Source: a virus. Taken from it: a stretch of DNA of 64,000 nucleotides. A model generated the notes under the pieces. It was not told the DNA's origin, ran no database searches, and saw only the letters and a program-made list of their open reading frames with translations. The DNA lies in the IMG/VR virus record IMGVR_UViG_3300045972_000791, positions 1 through 64,000 of that record. One strand, given 5' to 3'. Shown in pieces: positions 34,482 to 42,193 of this stretch. A program made the translations under genes and the position numbers. Each line of letters begins with the position of its first letter. Position 1 is the stretch's first letter.

Positions 34482-35513
34482 CTATACTAAAGATAATTTT
34501 GTTATTGAATATGCTGATTCTGTGATTATACTTACATTAGCCATAAATTTCTTAAAATTATCCATTTCTGTAGTAGTTGGTTTAAAGTATTCAGATATTC
34601 TTAAATCATACATATATGGCATGAGATATTTATTTATGAAGTATGTATGATAACTTGTTGCAAAATCATTTACATTAAACTCAAATGTAGAATTTTTCAA
34701 TGATGTAATATAATTCTTTATTTTATTCTGAACTGTATCAGTTGTCACATCATTAGTAACTGCAGTTATCATTGAGTTGATAGCCCTACTAATTAAAGAC
34801 TGGGACGTACACTCTAAGTCATATAAACGGAATACTCTATTTTTATAGCTAACTGATCTTAAAGCAAATCCATATACTCCACTCGCTTCTAATAATGTGA
34901 AATCACTATATGGTTTTTCCATAAAAATAGGTTCAGTATACAACTTAATTACTTCATCATATATTTTATCGATTATTACACTATTACAGTCTTCTTTAGA
35001 AGTTGATAGCTGATCCATAAAGTAACTACCATCTCCATCTTGATTAAAGAAATTAGATAATGCTGATCTAACATCTACTTCAGCTAATGCATAAGATCCA
35101 TTATATGTTTTAGTCATAAATGGATTTACAATCCAGTTTTCACGTCCAGCTAATATAAGTGAATAATACTCCTTAAATGGAATAAACTTTTTAGATCTGA
35201 AGTCAGGAATACTACTATATACTTTACCACTAATGATATTTAATTCAAATAGATTCTTAAGATCAGTATATCTTTGTAGATAATCATTATCACTATTATC
35301 TATTAATATTTCAACTGAGACAGCATTTAAATCTGGTAAGGCATATAGTTCATCCATTGTAATATAATGATCTTTTAATGCACTAATAGTCTTAGTGAAA
35401 AGATCAGTGCCTAATATCGATAGTCTACTTATGATTGCATAATCTCTACTGTTTTCAGTTAGTTCTAAGCCTTCAATATAACTTAAAACTTCTTCGGATG
35501 TTAAAAGTGTCAT
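34482..35513 (-). CDS. unknown protein, paralogous N-terminal domain (copy 2)
   Basis: 343 residues, similar length to copy 1. Segment DHYITMDELYALPDLN matches DGVIGIDELMSLPIIN of copy 1. The C-terminal part is helical and polar. GGAG from the preceding gene's last codons serves as its ribosome site. Function unknown. Confidence 0.55.
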   Translation of the reverse strand: MTLLTSEEVLSYIEGLELTENSRDYAIISRLSILGTDLFTKTISALKDHYITMDELYALPDLNAVSVEILIDNSDNDYLQRYTDLKNLFELNIISGKVYSSIPDFRSKKFIPFKEYYSLILAGRENWIVNPFMTKTYNGSYALAEVDVRSALSNFFNQDGDGSYFMDQLSTSKEDCNSVIIDKIYDEVIKLYTEPIFMEKPYSDFTLLEASGVYGFALRSVSYKNRVFRLYDLECTSQSLISRAINSMITAVTNDVTTDTVQNKIKNYITSLKNSTFEFNVNDFATSYHTYFINKYLMPYMYDLRISEYFKPTTTEMDNFKKFMANVSIITESAYSITKLSLV

Positions 35514-35516
35514 GAC

Positions 35517-35987
35517 TTACTCCATTTTACTTGATAACTTAGCTGCTTCCAGTAGTCTAGCATTTTCTAACTGAACTTGTTTGTTATCAGATATACGTGT
35601 TATAGTTGTTATTTCAGGTTCTACCAATACATCATCTATTATACTAATAAATTTGAGTCCTGTAACTTTTTCATATTCAGAAATTACTTCTAGTCTTTTA
35701 TTGCTTTCTTTAGCAAAATCTCTATACTGGATATTATCAACAATTTTATCAGCTAACAATGATTCTAATGCCTTTTTCTGTTTAACTCCAGACATCTTAT
35801 ATTTTTTTCTATTACTTCTTTTGATAATTGGAATTAAATCAGCTAGTACTATTCTATCAAATAGTAGCTCATCCATGATAGGACGATATACTTCGTAAGG
35901 CATTGATAAAAGACTATATACAGCAGATATATTTTCTTGAGTTATTGGAAGTTTGTCTATCCTATCTCTTAGTTCTACATAATCCAT
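35517..35987 (-). CDS. unknown protein, paralogous N-terminal domain (copy 3), short
   Basis: 156 residues. The N-terminal part (YSLLSMPYEVYRPIMDELLFDRIVLADLIPI) follows the same helix-turn pattern as the two downstream genes; the remainder is basic then coiled-coil-like. Starts after a TAGGTGAC ribosome site; first gene of the portal operon after a terminator. Function unknown. Confidence 0.55.
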   Translation of the reverse strand: MDYVELRDRIDKLPITQENISAVYSLLSMPYEVYRPIMDELLFDRIVLADLIPIIKRSNRKKYKMSGVKQKKALESLLADKIVDNIQYRDFAKESNKRLEVISEYEKVTGLKFISIIDDVLVEPEITTITRISDNKQVQLENARLLEAAKLSSKME

Positions 35988-36003
35988 AAGTCACCTATAA
36001 AAA

Positions 36004-36031
36004 GAGAAGAGAGGATAGATCCCCTCTTCTC
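36004..36031 (-). terminator. hairpin before portal operon
   Basis: 11-bp G/A-rich stem with one A-C mismatch and a 6-base loop; followed on the minus strand by CTCTTTTTAT. Confidence 0.5.
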
Positions 36032-36036
36032 CTATA

Positions 36037-36711
36037 TTAGAAGTCGATAGCTATAAAGCTCTGTTTGGATGAATACGACTTAGATTCGCATTCTATTTCA
36101 CACAATAGTTTGTTATCCAAAATATCATATAGAGTTATGTGGTGCTTAGCATCTTCTTCAGGTTTTACAAAAAGTTTTTGAGCAAGTCTAAGCTTCCAGT
36201 GTTTACTAGTAGTACCATATTCATTAACAAGAATATGTTTTTTAGTAAGAATTACATCTGCAAATTCGGATTGACCACATTCTTCATAGAACCCATCTAT
36301 ATCTCTATATTCGCAAAGTATTTCACCATTATCTTTCAAGTTATTATACATCGTTTCAATTCTTCGTATATTTTTCAAATACGACTTATCAGTAAGCGAT
36401 GTATATAATGGATATTTTTCACCGTGTATAACTAGATTTTCATCAAAGCTAATACCAGTCAATGGTTCTTCTTTCTTATTCTTAAAGACTTGAAATAACT
36501 CATCACTATTTACAGATACAATTTTAGTATCTAAACCTTTATGAAAGTCAATTAGTGTATATGAATAACATTCATCTGGAAGAATATATGCTTTTCCTCC
36601 AAATGCATACCACATCTTATTATTAAATAATAATTTTTTAGCTAGTTGATTCATATTATTTAAATTTTTAAGATGATCCTTAAATGTAATGACCTTTTCT
36701 TTTTTAGCCAT
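36037..36711 (-). CDS. hypothetical protein, 224 residues
   Basis: Starts MAKKEKVITFKDHLK. I use ATG at 36711 because GGTGG lies in the preceding gene's end; an upstream in-frame ATG is less well supported. Mixed alpha/beta, with one possible Cys-Asp pair (DGFYEECGQ), no motif recognised. Ends at a hairpin. Confidence 0.55.
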   Translation of the reverse strand: MAKKEKVITFKDHLKNLNNMNQLAKKLLFNNKMWYAFGGKAYILPDECYSYTLIDFHKGLDTKIVSVNSDELFQVFKNKKEEPLTGISFDENLVIHGEKYPLYTSLTDKSYLKNIRRIETMYNNLKDNGEILCEYRDIDGFYEECGQSEFADVILTKKHILVNEYGTTSKHWKLRLAQKLFVKPEEDAKHHITLYDILDNKLLCEIECESKSYSSKQSFIAIDF

Positions 36712-37000
36712 TTTTTCCACCCATAACATTCTCGCTATCTAATAAATCAATTATTTTTTGTTCAGAAGGGTCTTCACACCAAAAGGCATTTTTCAGCTTA
36801 AATATTTCTTTCTCTAAACGGACAATGCGATTAGAAGCGCATAACACTGTTCTAATACATTTAGCACTTCCATCTTTCATAATAATACTTATTGATCCGC
36901 AGTTATACTTTACTGAATGGGTATATTTATTACCCCCTATTGTAAGGGGGCTTTTCCTGATTTCTAATAGCTCAGATTTACATGATGGGCATATATCCAT
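36704..37000 (-). CDS. small zinc-ribbon protein, 98 residues
   Basis: N-terminal CPSC and a later NCGS cysteine make a plausible partial zinc site, then a helical C-terminus. Starts at 37000, overlapping the stop of the polymerase N-half (TAATG), with GGAGG inside the polymerase's last codons. Function unknown. Confidence 0.55.
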   Translation of the reverse strand: MDICPSCKSELLEIRKSPLTIGGNKYTHSVKYNCGSISIIMKDGSAKCIRTVLCASNRIVRLEKEIFKLKNAFWCEDPSEQKIIDLLDSENVMGGKNG

Positions 37001-38739
37001 TACACAACCTCCAATAGTTCTTGTAAGTCTGGTAAATTAAAATATTTTTTACCAGTAGCAATAAAATCTTTAGCTTGAATAGAATCAATAATTTTAGGTA
37101 TTTCATCATTGAGTTTATTCTCTAATTTTAGTTGACTTTTATTATTATATACATATACATCCTCAAACTGTTCAACTAAGAAAGCCTTACCAATCTGAGT
37201 AAATGAATCAATATTAAAACCTTGAATAATACTTGGATAGAGAGATGCAAGGTCAAGGTCACAAGTCTTTTCAAATATCTTATTTGATTTGATACCTAAG
37301 ACTGGAATGCCTGTATGTGCAAGAAGTTTAGGATTAGCAACAAATGCACCACGAAACTTTTTCTTTGCATCATCTTTATCTTCATCTTCTTTAGATTTCC
37401 ATTCATCACTACCATAATCCTGATTACGATTATTAGATAGCACGTATCCTTGGTCTCTAAAGAATCTATCAGCCATATTACGAAGACATATTGTCTTTGT
37501 CATAGCTTTGTTCATACGAGTTTCAGTCATCAAACTCAACTGATAAATAAGATCAGTATCACCAATCTTCTTTTCAATCAAGTAACATCCAATAACGTCC
37601 ATCGCATTATATTCCATAAACTTTAAGAAGTTAGAGTATGGAAATTTCTTCATATCATCAACAACTTCATCCTTACTCATACTAAGTTCTTCAGTAAGTA
37701 CTGCATCTAACATGTATGAGTCTTTTTTCTGCATTGACTTACGAATAACTGCATACTGAATCATTTGGTCAAGAAATATTACATCTGAAGTAATCTGTAA
37801 CTGATCTTTCTTTTCAGATATATCTTTCGCTCTAGTATCAGTATAGTAATATACCTGTTTATAATCTACTTCTTTTGGACACATTATAAGAGCAGGAATA
37901 CCGCCTAGAATCTTTATTCTATTTATAACAGTTTGACCGTCAAATGAAAGGTTCCATGCATGAAGTATATCTGGTTTACATCTTTCATTAAGAAGCTTAA
38001 AGAATGCTTTAATAAGGTCTAATTCTTTATCAAAGAACTCAATTTCTATCTCTAGATTTGGACACTCATTTTTAAACTTCTTTTGAATAGTTTTAGTATA
38101 CTTTTCAATTTGAGTATCTTCAAATATCCCAATCAATGTATTCTTTGGATTCCTCAGAACGAATTGATATAATATATTCTCTTGTTGATCATAATATCCT
38201 ATAAGGTTGATAGGACTAGGTGCTTCTTCAGCAATAGGAAAACCTGGTATATTGGATGAGTCAACCTCGATATCCCAAAAACCTTTAGTAAGAGATGCAG
38301 TTAGATCAACTTCAGACTTATATTTAGATAGATATCTACTTATAGTGTGATCACTAATATCCACATCTGAACCATGTAGAATTGGATCAAGGTGTAACTG
38401 TTTCAACTTACCAAAGTGTTTCTCTTGCAGACATGCCTCATAAAAGTCCATCTCACCAAGATATTTAGCTATCTCACGCATATACTCCCAATACTTACAG
38501 GTGACAGGAAATGTATCTTCAATAGGTACAAATAACGGTGGTGGATCCAAATACTGGTCTACTTTATTCTGTTTAGTGACTCTAAAAGTTATAGTAGGAT
38601 CAGCTATGAATCTCATTCTCTTTTCACCATCGATTTTTTCAACTATATATAAACCTGTATGTTTCAGAGGTAATTTATTTCCATCTGAATCTTTACCGCC
38701 TCTTACTGTTAAAACATTGATCAACTGACGAACTGGCAT
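37000..38739 (-). CDS. family B DNA polymerase, N-terminal half (exonuclease plus palm motif A)
   Basis: 579 residues of a replicative polymerase. 3'-5' exonuclease motifs: GFWDIEVDS (Exo I), ILHAWNLSFDGQ (Exo II) and YNAMDVIG (Exo III). Palm motif A is DLDLASLYPSII near residues 495-506, with the first catalytic Asp. It then stops about 77 residues later; motifs B and C are absent here and are encoded on the opposite strand at 42194-44116. No intein motif at the end. AAAAGGAG precedes the ATG. The two chains must associate to make an active enzyme. Confidence 0.9.
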   Translation of the reverse strand: MPVRQLINVLTVRGGKDSDGNKLPLKHTGLYIVEKIDGEKRMRFIADPTITFRVTKQNKVDQYLDPPPLFVPIEDTFPVTCKYWEYMREIAKYLGEMDFYEACLQEKHFGKLKQLHLDPILHGSDVDISDHTISRYLSKYKSEVDLTASLTKGFWDIEVDSSNIPGFPIAEEAPSPINLIGYYDQQENILYQFVLRNPKNTLIGIFEDTQIEKYTKTIQKKFKNECPNLEIEIEFFDKELDLIKAFFKLLNERCKPDILHAWNLSFDGQTVINRIKILGGIPALIMCPKEVDYKQVYYYTDTRAKDISEKKDQLQITSDVIFLDQMIQYAVIRKSMQKKDSYMLDAVLTEELSMSKDEVVDDMKKFPYSNFLKFMEYNAMDVIGCYLIEKKIGDTDLIYQLSLMTETRMNKAMTKTICLRNMADRFFRDQGYVLSNNRNQDYGSDEWKSKEDEDKDDAKKKFRGAFVANPKLLAHTGIPVLGIKSNKIFEKTCDLDLASLYPSIIQGFNIDSFTQIGKAFLVEQFEDVYVYNNKSQLKLENKLNDEIPKIIDSIQAKDFIATGKKYFNLPDLQELLEVV

Positions 38740-38839
38740 GTGTTCTCCTTTTGTTCAGTATATACGATACTATGTTGTCTATATTTTTAAATTAAACATT
38801 TTATTATGTTATTCATTTTATGGTGTGAGAGAGAAAACT

Positions 38840-39562
38840 ATGTCAGATGACAATCTTTTTGAAGAAATGTTAACTGCTATGGAAAGGGAAGGACAAGCTA
38901 CTGAAGAACTGTATACTGAGTTAAAAGAGCATTATGATACTATAAAGCTTAATAGTCGTAGGATGCAGGGCAGCTTAACATTCCTTTCCAAACAAGCCGA
39001 AAATCTTATAGCTTTAAGACAGGCTAATCAACAAATTATTAAAGCAATGGTGGATATGAAACACAAACAGTTTGGTAATACTATGAAGACTAAGATGTTA
39101 TCTGTTAAACAAGAAACGGCTGATGAAGATGGTATTCCATTTAAAGTTGTTAAATATCTTATAGATGCACTTAAAGTAGACTCTAATAATATAATGAGTA
39201 TAGAGGGTGAATTAGTCAATAACCCTATTACTGATGATGATAGATTATTAGAAGGTAGATTAAGTGAATTGTCTGATGAAGAGACAACTGAAGACAGCAT
39301 CATTCCAGCTGAAATTGATGAATCTACTATTGAACTAGTATGTGATGAACTAGGTAGTTATCATATAGTTGCTAATGGATATATTATATGTGATGATGAT
39401 TATGATCTACCTAAAGATTCACCTACCTATGATGTAGGTAAGCATGGGGAGTTGAGGGCTTTTAATTCTGATGGAAAAGAGATTAAAATAGTCAGGTCTG
39501 ATTCATTAGTATTTAGAGAGCCTGAAGAGGATGGTGAAATAGATGAGGAAGATGATGACTGA
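38840..39562 (+). CDS. acidic hypothetical protein, 240 residues
   Basis: Starts MSDDNLFEEMLTAM with GAGAGAG upstream; the longer open frame back to 38738 overlaps the polymerase start and is rejected. Helical N-terminal half, acidic C-terminus (EEDGEIDEEDDD). Divergent from the polymerase N-half. Function unknown. Confidence 0.55.
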   Translation: MSDDNLFEEMLTAMEREGQATEELYTELKEHYDTIKLNSRRMQGSLTFLSKQAENLIALRQANQQIIKAMVDMKHKQFGNTMKTKMLSVKQETADEDGIPFKVVKYLIDALKVDSNNIMSIEGELVNNPITDDDRLLEGRLSELSDEETTEDSIIPAEIDESTIELVCDELGSYHIVANGYIICDDDYDLPKDSPTYDVGKHGELRAFNSDGKEIKIVRSDSLVFREPEEDGEIDEEDDD

Positions 39563-40199
39563 AGGATCTCTCCCAGAATTCTTATGGAGGGGTAAAGCTG
39601 CAGATATTATAAAGAATACAAAAATAGTAACTAAAAATGAATTGATATCTTTTATGGAACCTGGAGATTTAATCTGCTCCAATACTCCTGATAGCAAGAT
39701 AGTATCATACATGCATAATCTGTCTGGAATGTCAACTAAGATGGCTATGGGTATTCCTTACTCTTCAATTAAATTAGTTGCAACTGACGGTATGTTAATA
39801 GGTTATGGTCTTAGGAAATCTCTTCCAACTAATGTAGGTCTTGATAAGACAACTATTAGTGGATATGTTAATAAAGCTAGAGAGATTATTCTATTAAAAC
39901 CAAAAGTACCCAAAGAAGATAGACTCGATGTTATTAAATGGATGGAAGAAAGATTAGGAGTTCCATTTAATGTGAATATGCTTAATAGATCATTATTAGC
40001 TAGAGTAGTAAATAGCAAACCCAGTGATGATAAAGTGAAAGCTAGATTAAGTGAGAAAGTATCACTTTTCTGTTCTAACATAATTGCATATGCATTCTTA
40101 TCCACAGGTCATAGATTAGTTGTGAATCCAGAGAATGCTTGGCCTGTAGATTTTATAGAATCAAACAATATTACACCAATAAGTCGAATACATCAATAG
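39543..40199 (+). CDS. possible permuted NlpC/P60 (YiiX-like) peptidase
   Basis: 218 residues. It has PGDLI near 40, a His shortly after (YMHNLSG), and a late FCSNIIAYAF, the order of a circularly permuted papain-like fold with His before Cys, as in YiiX-type proteins. Starts inside the previous gene; the exact ATG (39543, 39552 or 39555) is uncertain, with GAGGAAG favouring the later ones. The next gene is holin-like, which would fit a wall- or lipid-linked role. Weak match. Confidence 0.4.
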   Translation: MRKMMTEGSLPEFLWRGKAADIIKNTKIVTKNELISFMEPGDLICSNTPDSKIVSYMHNLSGMSTKMAMGIPYSSIKLVATDGMLIGYGLRKSLPTNVGLDKTTISGYVNKAREIILLKPKVPKEDRLDVIKWMEERLGVPFNVNMLNRSLLARVVNSKPSDDKVKARLSEKVSLFCSNIIAYAFLSTGHRLVVNPENAWPVDFIESNNITPISRIHQ

Positions 40200-40207
40200 G
40201 AGGGATT

Positions 40208-40528
40208 ATGAACAAAGTAGCTCAATATGTAATAGATCGTCTTAAAGAACCATCTTCATGGCGTGGTCTTATTATGGTAGGTACATCTACTGCAAGTATG
40301 TGTGGTGCAAAATACGATCTATCCACAGATCAAATTGTAGCAATTATTACTACTGGTGTATTCGTATCTGGTATGGTAGGTAGTTTAATTCCAGATAAAA
40401 TGAAAGCATCAGGTAAAGGTGTGATTGAAACTGTAACTGACAGTATCAAAGCAGTTGGTGATTCAGATGACGCAGTTAGAGATAATTCTGTAGGTATTAA
40501 AGTAATTGAAGTATTTGATAAAAAGTAG
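40208..40528 (+). CDS. small membrane protein, holin-like
   Basis: 106 residues. The pattern PSSWRGLIMVGTST followed by a hydrophobic segment, DQIVAIITTGVFVSGMVGSLIPDK, is like phage holins that have two membrane segments and an IPDK/TPDK end. ATG at 40208 is preceded by AGGAGGG; an earlier in-frame ATG lies in the preceding gene. A soluble acidic tail follows. Would permeabilise the inner membrane at lysis if confirmed. Confidence 0.5.
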   Translation: MNKVAQYVIDRLKEPSSWRGLIMVGTSTASMCGAKYDLSTDQIVAIITTGVFVSGMVGSLIPDKMKASGKGVIETVTDSIKAVGDSDDAVRDNSVGIKVIEVFDKK

Positions 40529-40598
40529 TTACCGTATTCAGTGGATTTTTTATTTAATATTATTTATATAGAATAAATAAAAATCCATTGGAGGAATT

Positions 40599-40736
40599 AT
40601 GCAAATCAAAGACCTTGCTGGCCGTAAAAATGTTGTAAAAATGGTTAAATATATATGTCATAAGTGTGGTGTAGGTGGTCTCTTTCCCAAGGTTAAGAAA
40701 GTTGTGACCTGTAGTTATTGTGGTCACGCATCTTAA
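40599..40736 (+). CDS. tiny zinc-ribbon protein, 45 residues
   Basis: MQIKDLAGRKN..., with CHKC at residues 20-23 and CSYC at 38-41: a complete four-cysteine zinc ribbon, like ribosomal or RNA polymerase ribbons. GGAGGAATT lies six bases before the ATG and a strong terminator follows. Short but with a clear ribosome site, and coding by composition. Confidence 0.7.
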   Translation: MQIKDLAGRKNVVKMVKYICHKCGVGGLFPKVKKVVTCSYCGHAS

Positions 40737-40756
40737 CCATCTGTTTCAAATACATT

Positions 40757-40797
40757 ATGCTCTATTCCAATTAAGGAATAGGGCATATTTTTTTTTT
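40757..40797 (+). terminator. intrinsic terminator with T10 run
   Basis: 12-bp stem ATGCTCTATTCC (one G-U) and a 6-base loop followed by ten T. Ends the rightward operon from 38840. Confidence 0.82.
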
Positions 40798-41608
40798 AAT
40801 CCTTACCATATAATGCTTCTTCTACGGACCATCCTCTTTTTAGACGACCACGAATAGTGCTACGATGTATACCTACTTCTTCTCCCCACATAGCTAATGA
40901 TTGAATTTTTCCATTATACTCAATATTATGATTGTTAGATCTATTATTTTGCTGTTCTTTCATTGTAGACCATTTACAGTTCCTCTTTGTATAATGACCA
41001 TTACTTTCTATTCTATCTAATGTATGTTTATCTGTAGGTGGATCACCCATATCCTTATAGAATTCTATAAAATTTTCCCATCTAACTGCATAAGATACAC
41101 CTTTTCCACCATAATTAGGATTATTAGAGTTACATCTATCTTTCATCATAACCCAAATATGATAAATACGAGTACCCTCCATTCCATGTTTTGTATTGGC
41201 TTTAGATAACATTTCTTTTCCATAGCATCCACATGATTGTGTTCGTCCAAGATTTAAACGACTTCCATCTACTTCTTTAGTATTTCCGCAATCACATTGA
41301 CACATATAATGCCAATGTAAATTTTTTAATATAGTGGGATTTAATACTATTAATCTCCCAAATCTTCTACCAATCATTTTACTATGGGTTCTAATGTTTC
41401 TTGCTGTATTTTCTTCTTTAATTCTTTCTTTATTAAAGCAACCACATGATGATGTTTTACCGGATCTAAGACGAGTTCCATTATATTCTGATTCATTTCC
41501 ATTACAACTACATCTACATTTATAATACAATTCCCCATATCTGTTATTAGCTTGTTTTAAAACAGTTAACCTTCCAAATACTTTTCCAATCATATTTATT
41601 TTTGCCAT
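40796..41608 (-). CDS. zinc-ribbon HNH-type homing endonuclease (long form)
   Basis: 270 residues. Two zinc-ribbon modules (KVFGRLTVL ... CRCSC ... SCGC; RRFGRLIVL ... CQCDCG ... SCGC), HNH-like core (NYGGKGVSY, DMGDPPTDKHTLDR, NCKWSTMKEQ), HTH tail (LAMWGEEVGI ... SVEEAL). Start chosen at 41608 (GGAGGGTACAAT upstream) over an in-frame ATG 10 codons earlier. Lies between the two halves of the polymerase. Family and motifs clear; cut site unknown. Confidence 0.85.
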   Translation of the reverse strand: MAKINMIGKVFGRLTVLKQANNRYGELYYKCRCSCNGNESEYNGTRLRSGKTSSCGCFNKERIKEENTARNIRTHSKMIGRRFGRLIVLNPTILKNLHWHYMCQCDCGNTKEVDGSRLNLGRTQSCGCYGKEMLSKANTKHGMEGTRIYHIWVMMKDRCNSNNPNYGGKGVSYAVRWENFIEFYKDMGDPPTDKHTLDRIESNGHYTKRNCKWSTMKEQQNNRSNNHNIEYNGKIQSLAMWGEEVGIHRSTIRGRLKRGWSVEEALYGKD

Positions 41609-41644
41609 ATTGTACCCTCCTAATAAACTGTTACTCAAGAGGAA

Positions 41645-41680
41645 GTTAGTTCCCCATACTAAAAAGTATGGGGAACTAAC
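41645..41680 (-). terminator. terminator, stem GTTAGTTCCCCATACT
   Basis: Perfect 16-bp stem, AAAA loop, between the basic-protein gene and the homing endonuclease on the minus strand. Isolates the endonuclease from upstream transcription. Confidence 0.78.
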
Positions 41681-41686
41681 ATAAGA

Positions 41687-42037
41687 TTAATGCATAGGGG
41701 AATGTCTACGTGTAAGATATACACGAACTTGTGCCTTGGCCTTCTGTCCATACTTGCGTTGTATCGCAGCACGGAAGCTTTTCATTTTAAGATAGTGGAA
41801 CAACATTTTAGAATAGAGAGGATCTCCACCCTGTTTTGCAATCAAGTTAGCTGCACGAGCAACCATACGCTTGATCTTAAGTTCTTTCTTGACTTTGTAC
41901 TTACCAGTGATCATGCTACCTTCACCAAGCATTTCAAGGCTTTTGCAAGCGATGTCATGTGCCTGATCAAGAATTGCAAGACTCTCACTGGTGAATTCAA
42001 ATTCCTCATTAGCATTAGCTTCATCATTCAGAAACAT
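41687..42037 (-). CDS. small basic protein, 116 residues, probably highly expressed
   Basis: Acidic first 25 residues, then a strongly basic, Arg/Lys-rich helical remainder (KKELKIKRMVARAANL ... RAAIQRKYGQKAKAQVRVY). Codons use more C/G at third positions than the neighbouring genes. AAAGGAGAT precedes the ATG. Nucleic-acid binding or virion DNA binding is suggested by charge only. Confidence 0.6.
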   Translation of the reverse strand: MFLNDEANANEEFEFTSESLAILDQAHDIACKSLEMLGEGSMITGKYKVKKELKIKRMVARAANLIAKQGGDPLYSKMLFHYLKMKSFRAAIQRKYGQKAKAQVRVYLTRRHSPMH

Positions 42038-42134
42038 GTGTATCTCCTTTACCTATTGTTTTTATGAGACCTATATTGTCTCGGTGCGCAACACAGTGCG
42101 TCTAATAGATTGTTATAGTTTATAATGAATTGTT

Positions 42135-42144
42135 TATATTATAC
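42135..42144 (+). promoter_or_regulatory. promoter-like element TATATTATAC before polymerase C-half
   Basis: TTTATATTATACCCTTAAAA about 50 bases upstream of the ATG at 42194 resembles the ACATATTATACTTTAGA element at 6843. The match is partial. Confidence 0.3.
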
Positions 42145-42193
42145 CCTTAAAATATTTGACAACAGATTATCACTATTCGAAAAGGAGTAATAT

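Noticed and set aside
37000-38739. Split intein joining the polymerase halves
   Set aside because: No intein Cys/His/Asn-Cys motifs at the N-half end or the C-half start, and the halves are on opposite strands.
38738-38839. Longer start of the plus-strand gene at 38840
   Set aside because: It overlaps the polymerase start region, lacks a ribosome site and encodes an implausible hydrophobic leader.
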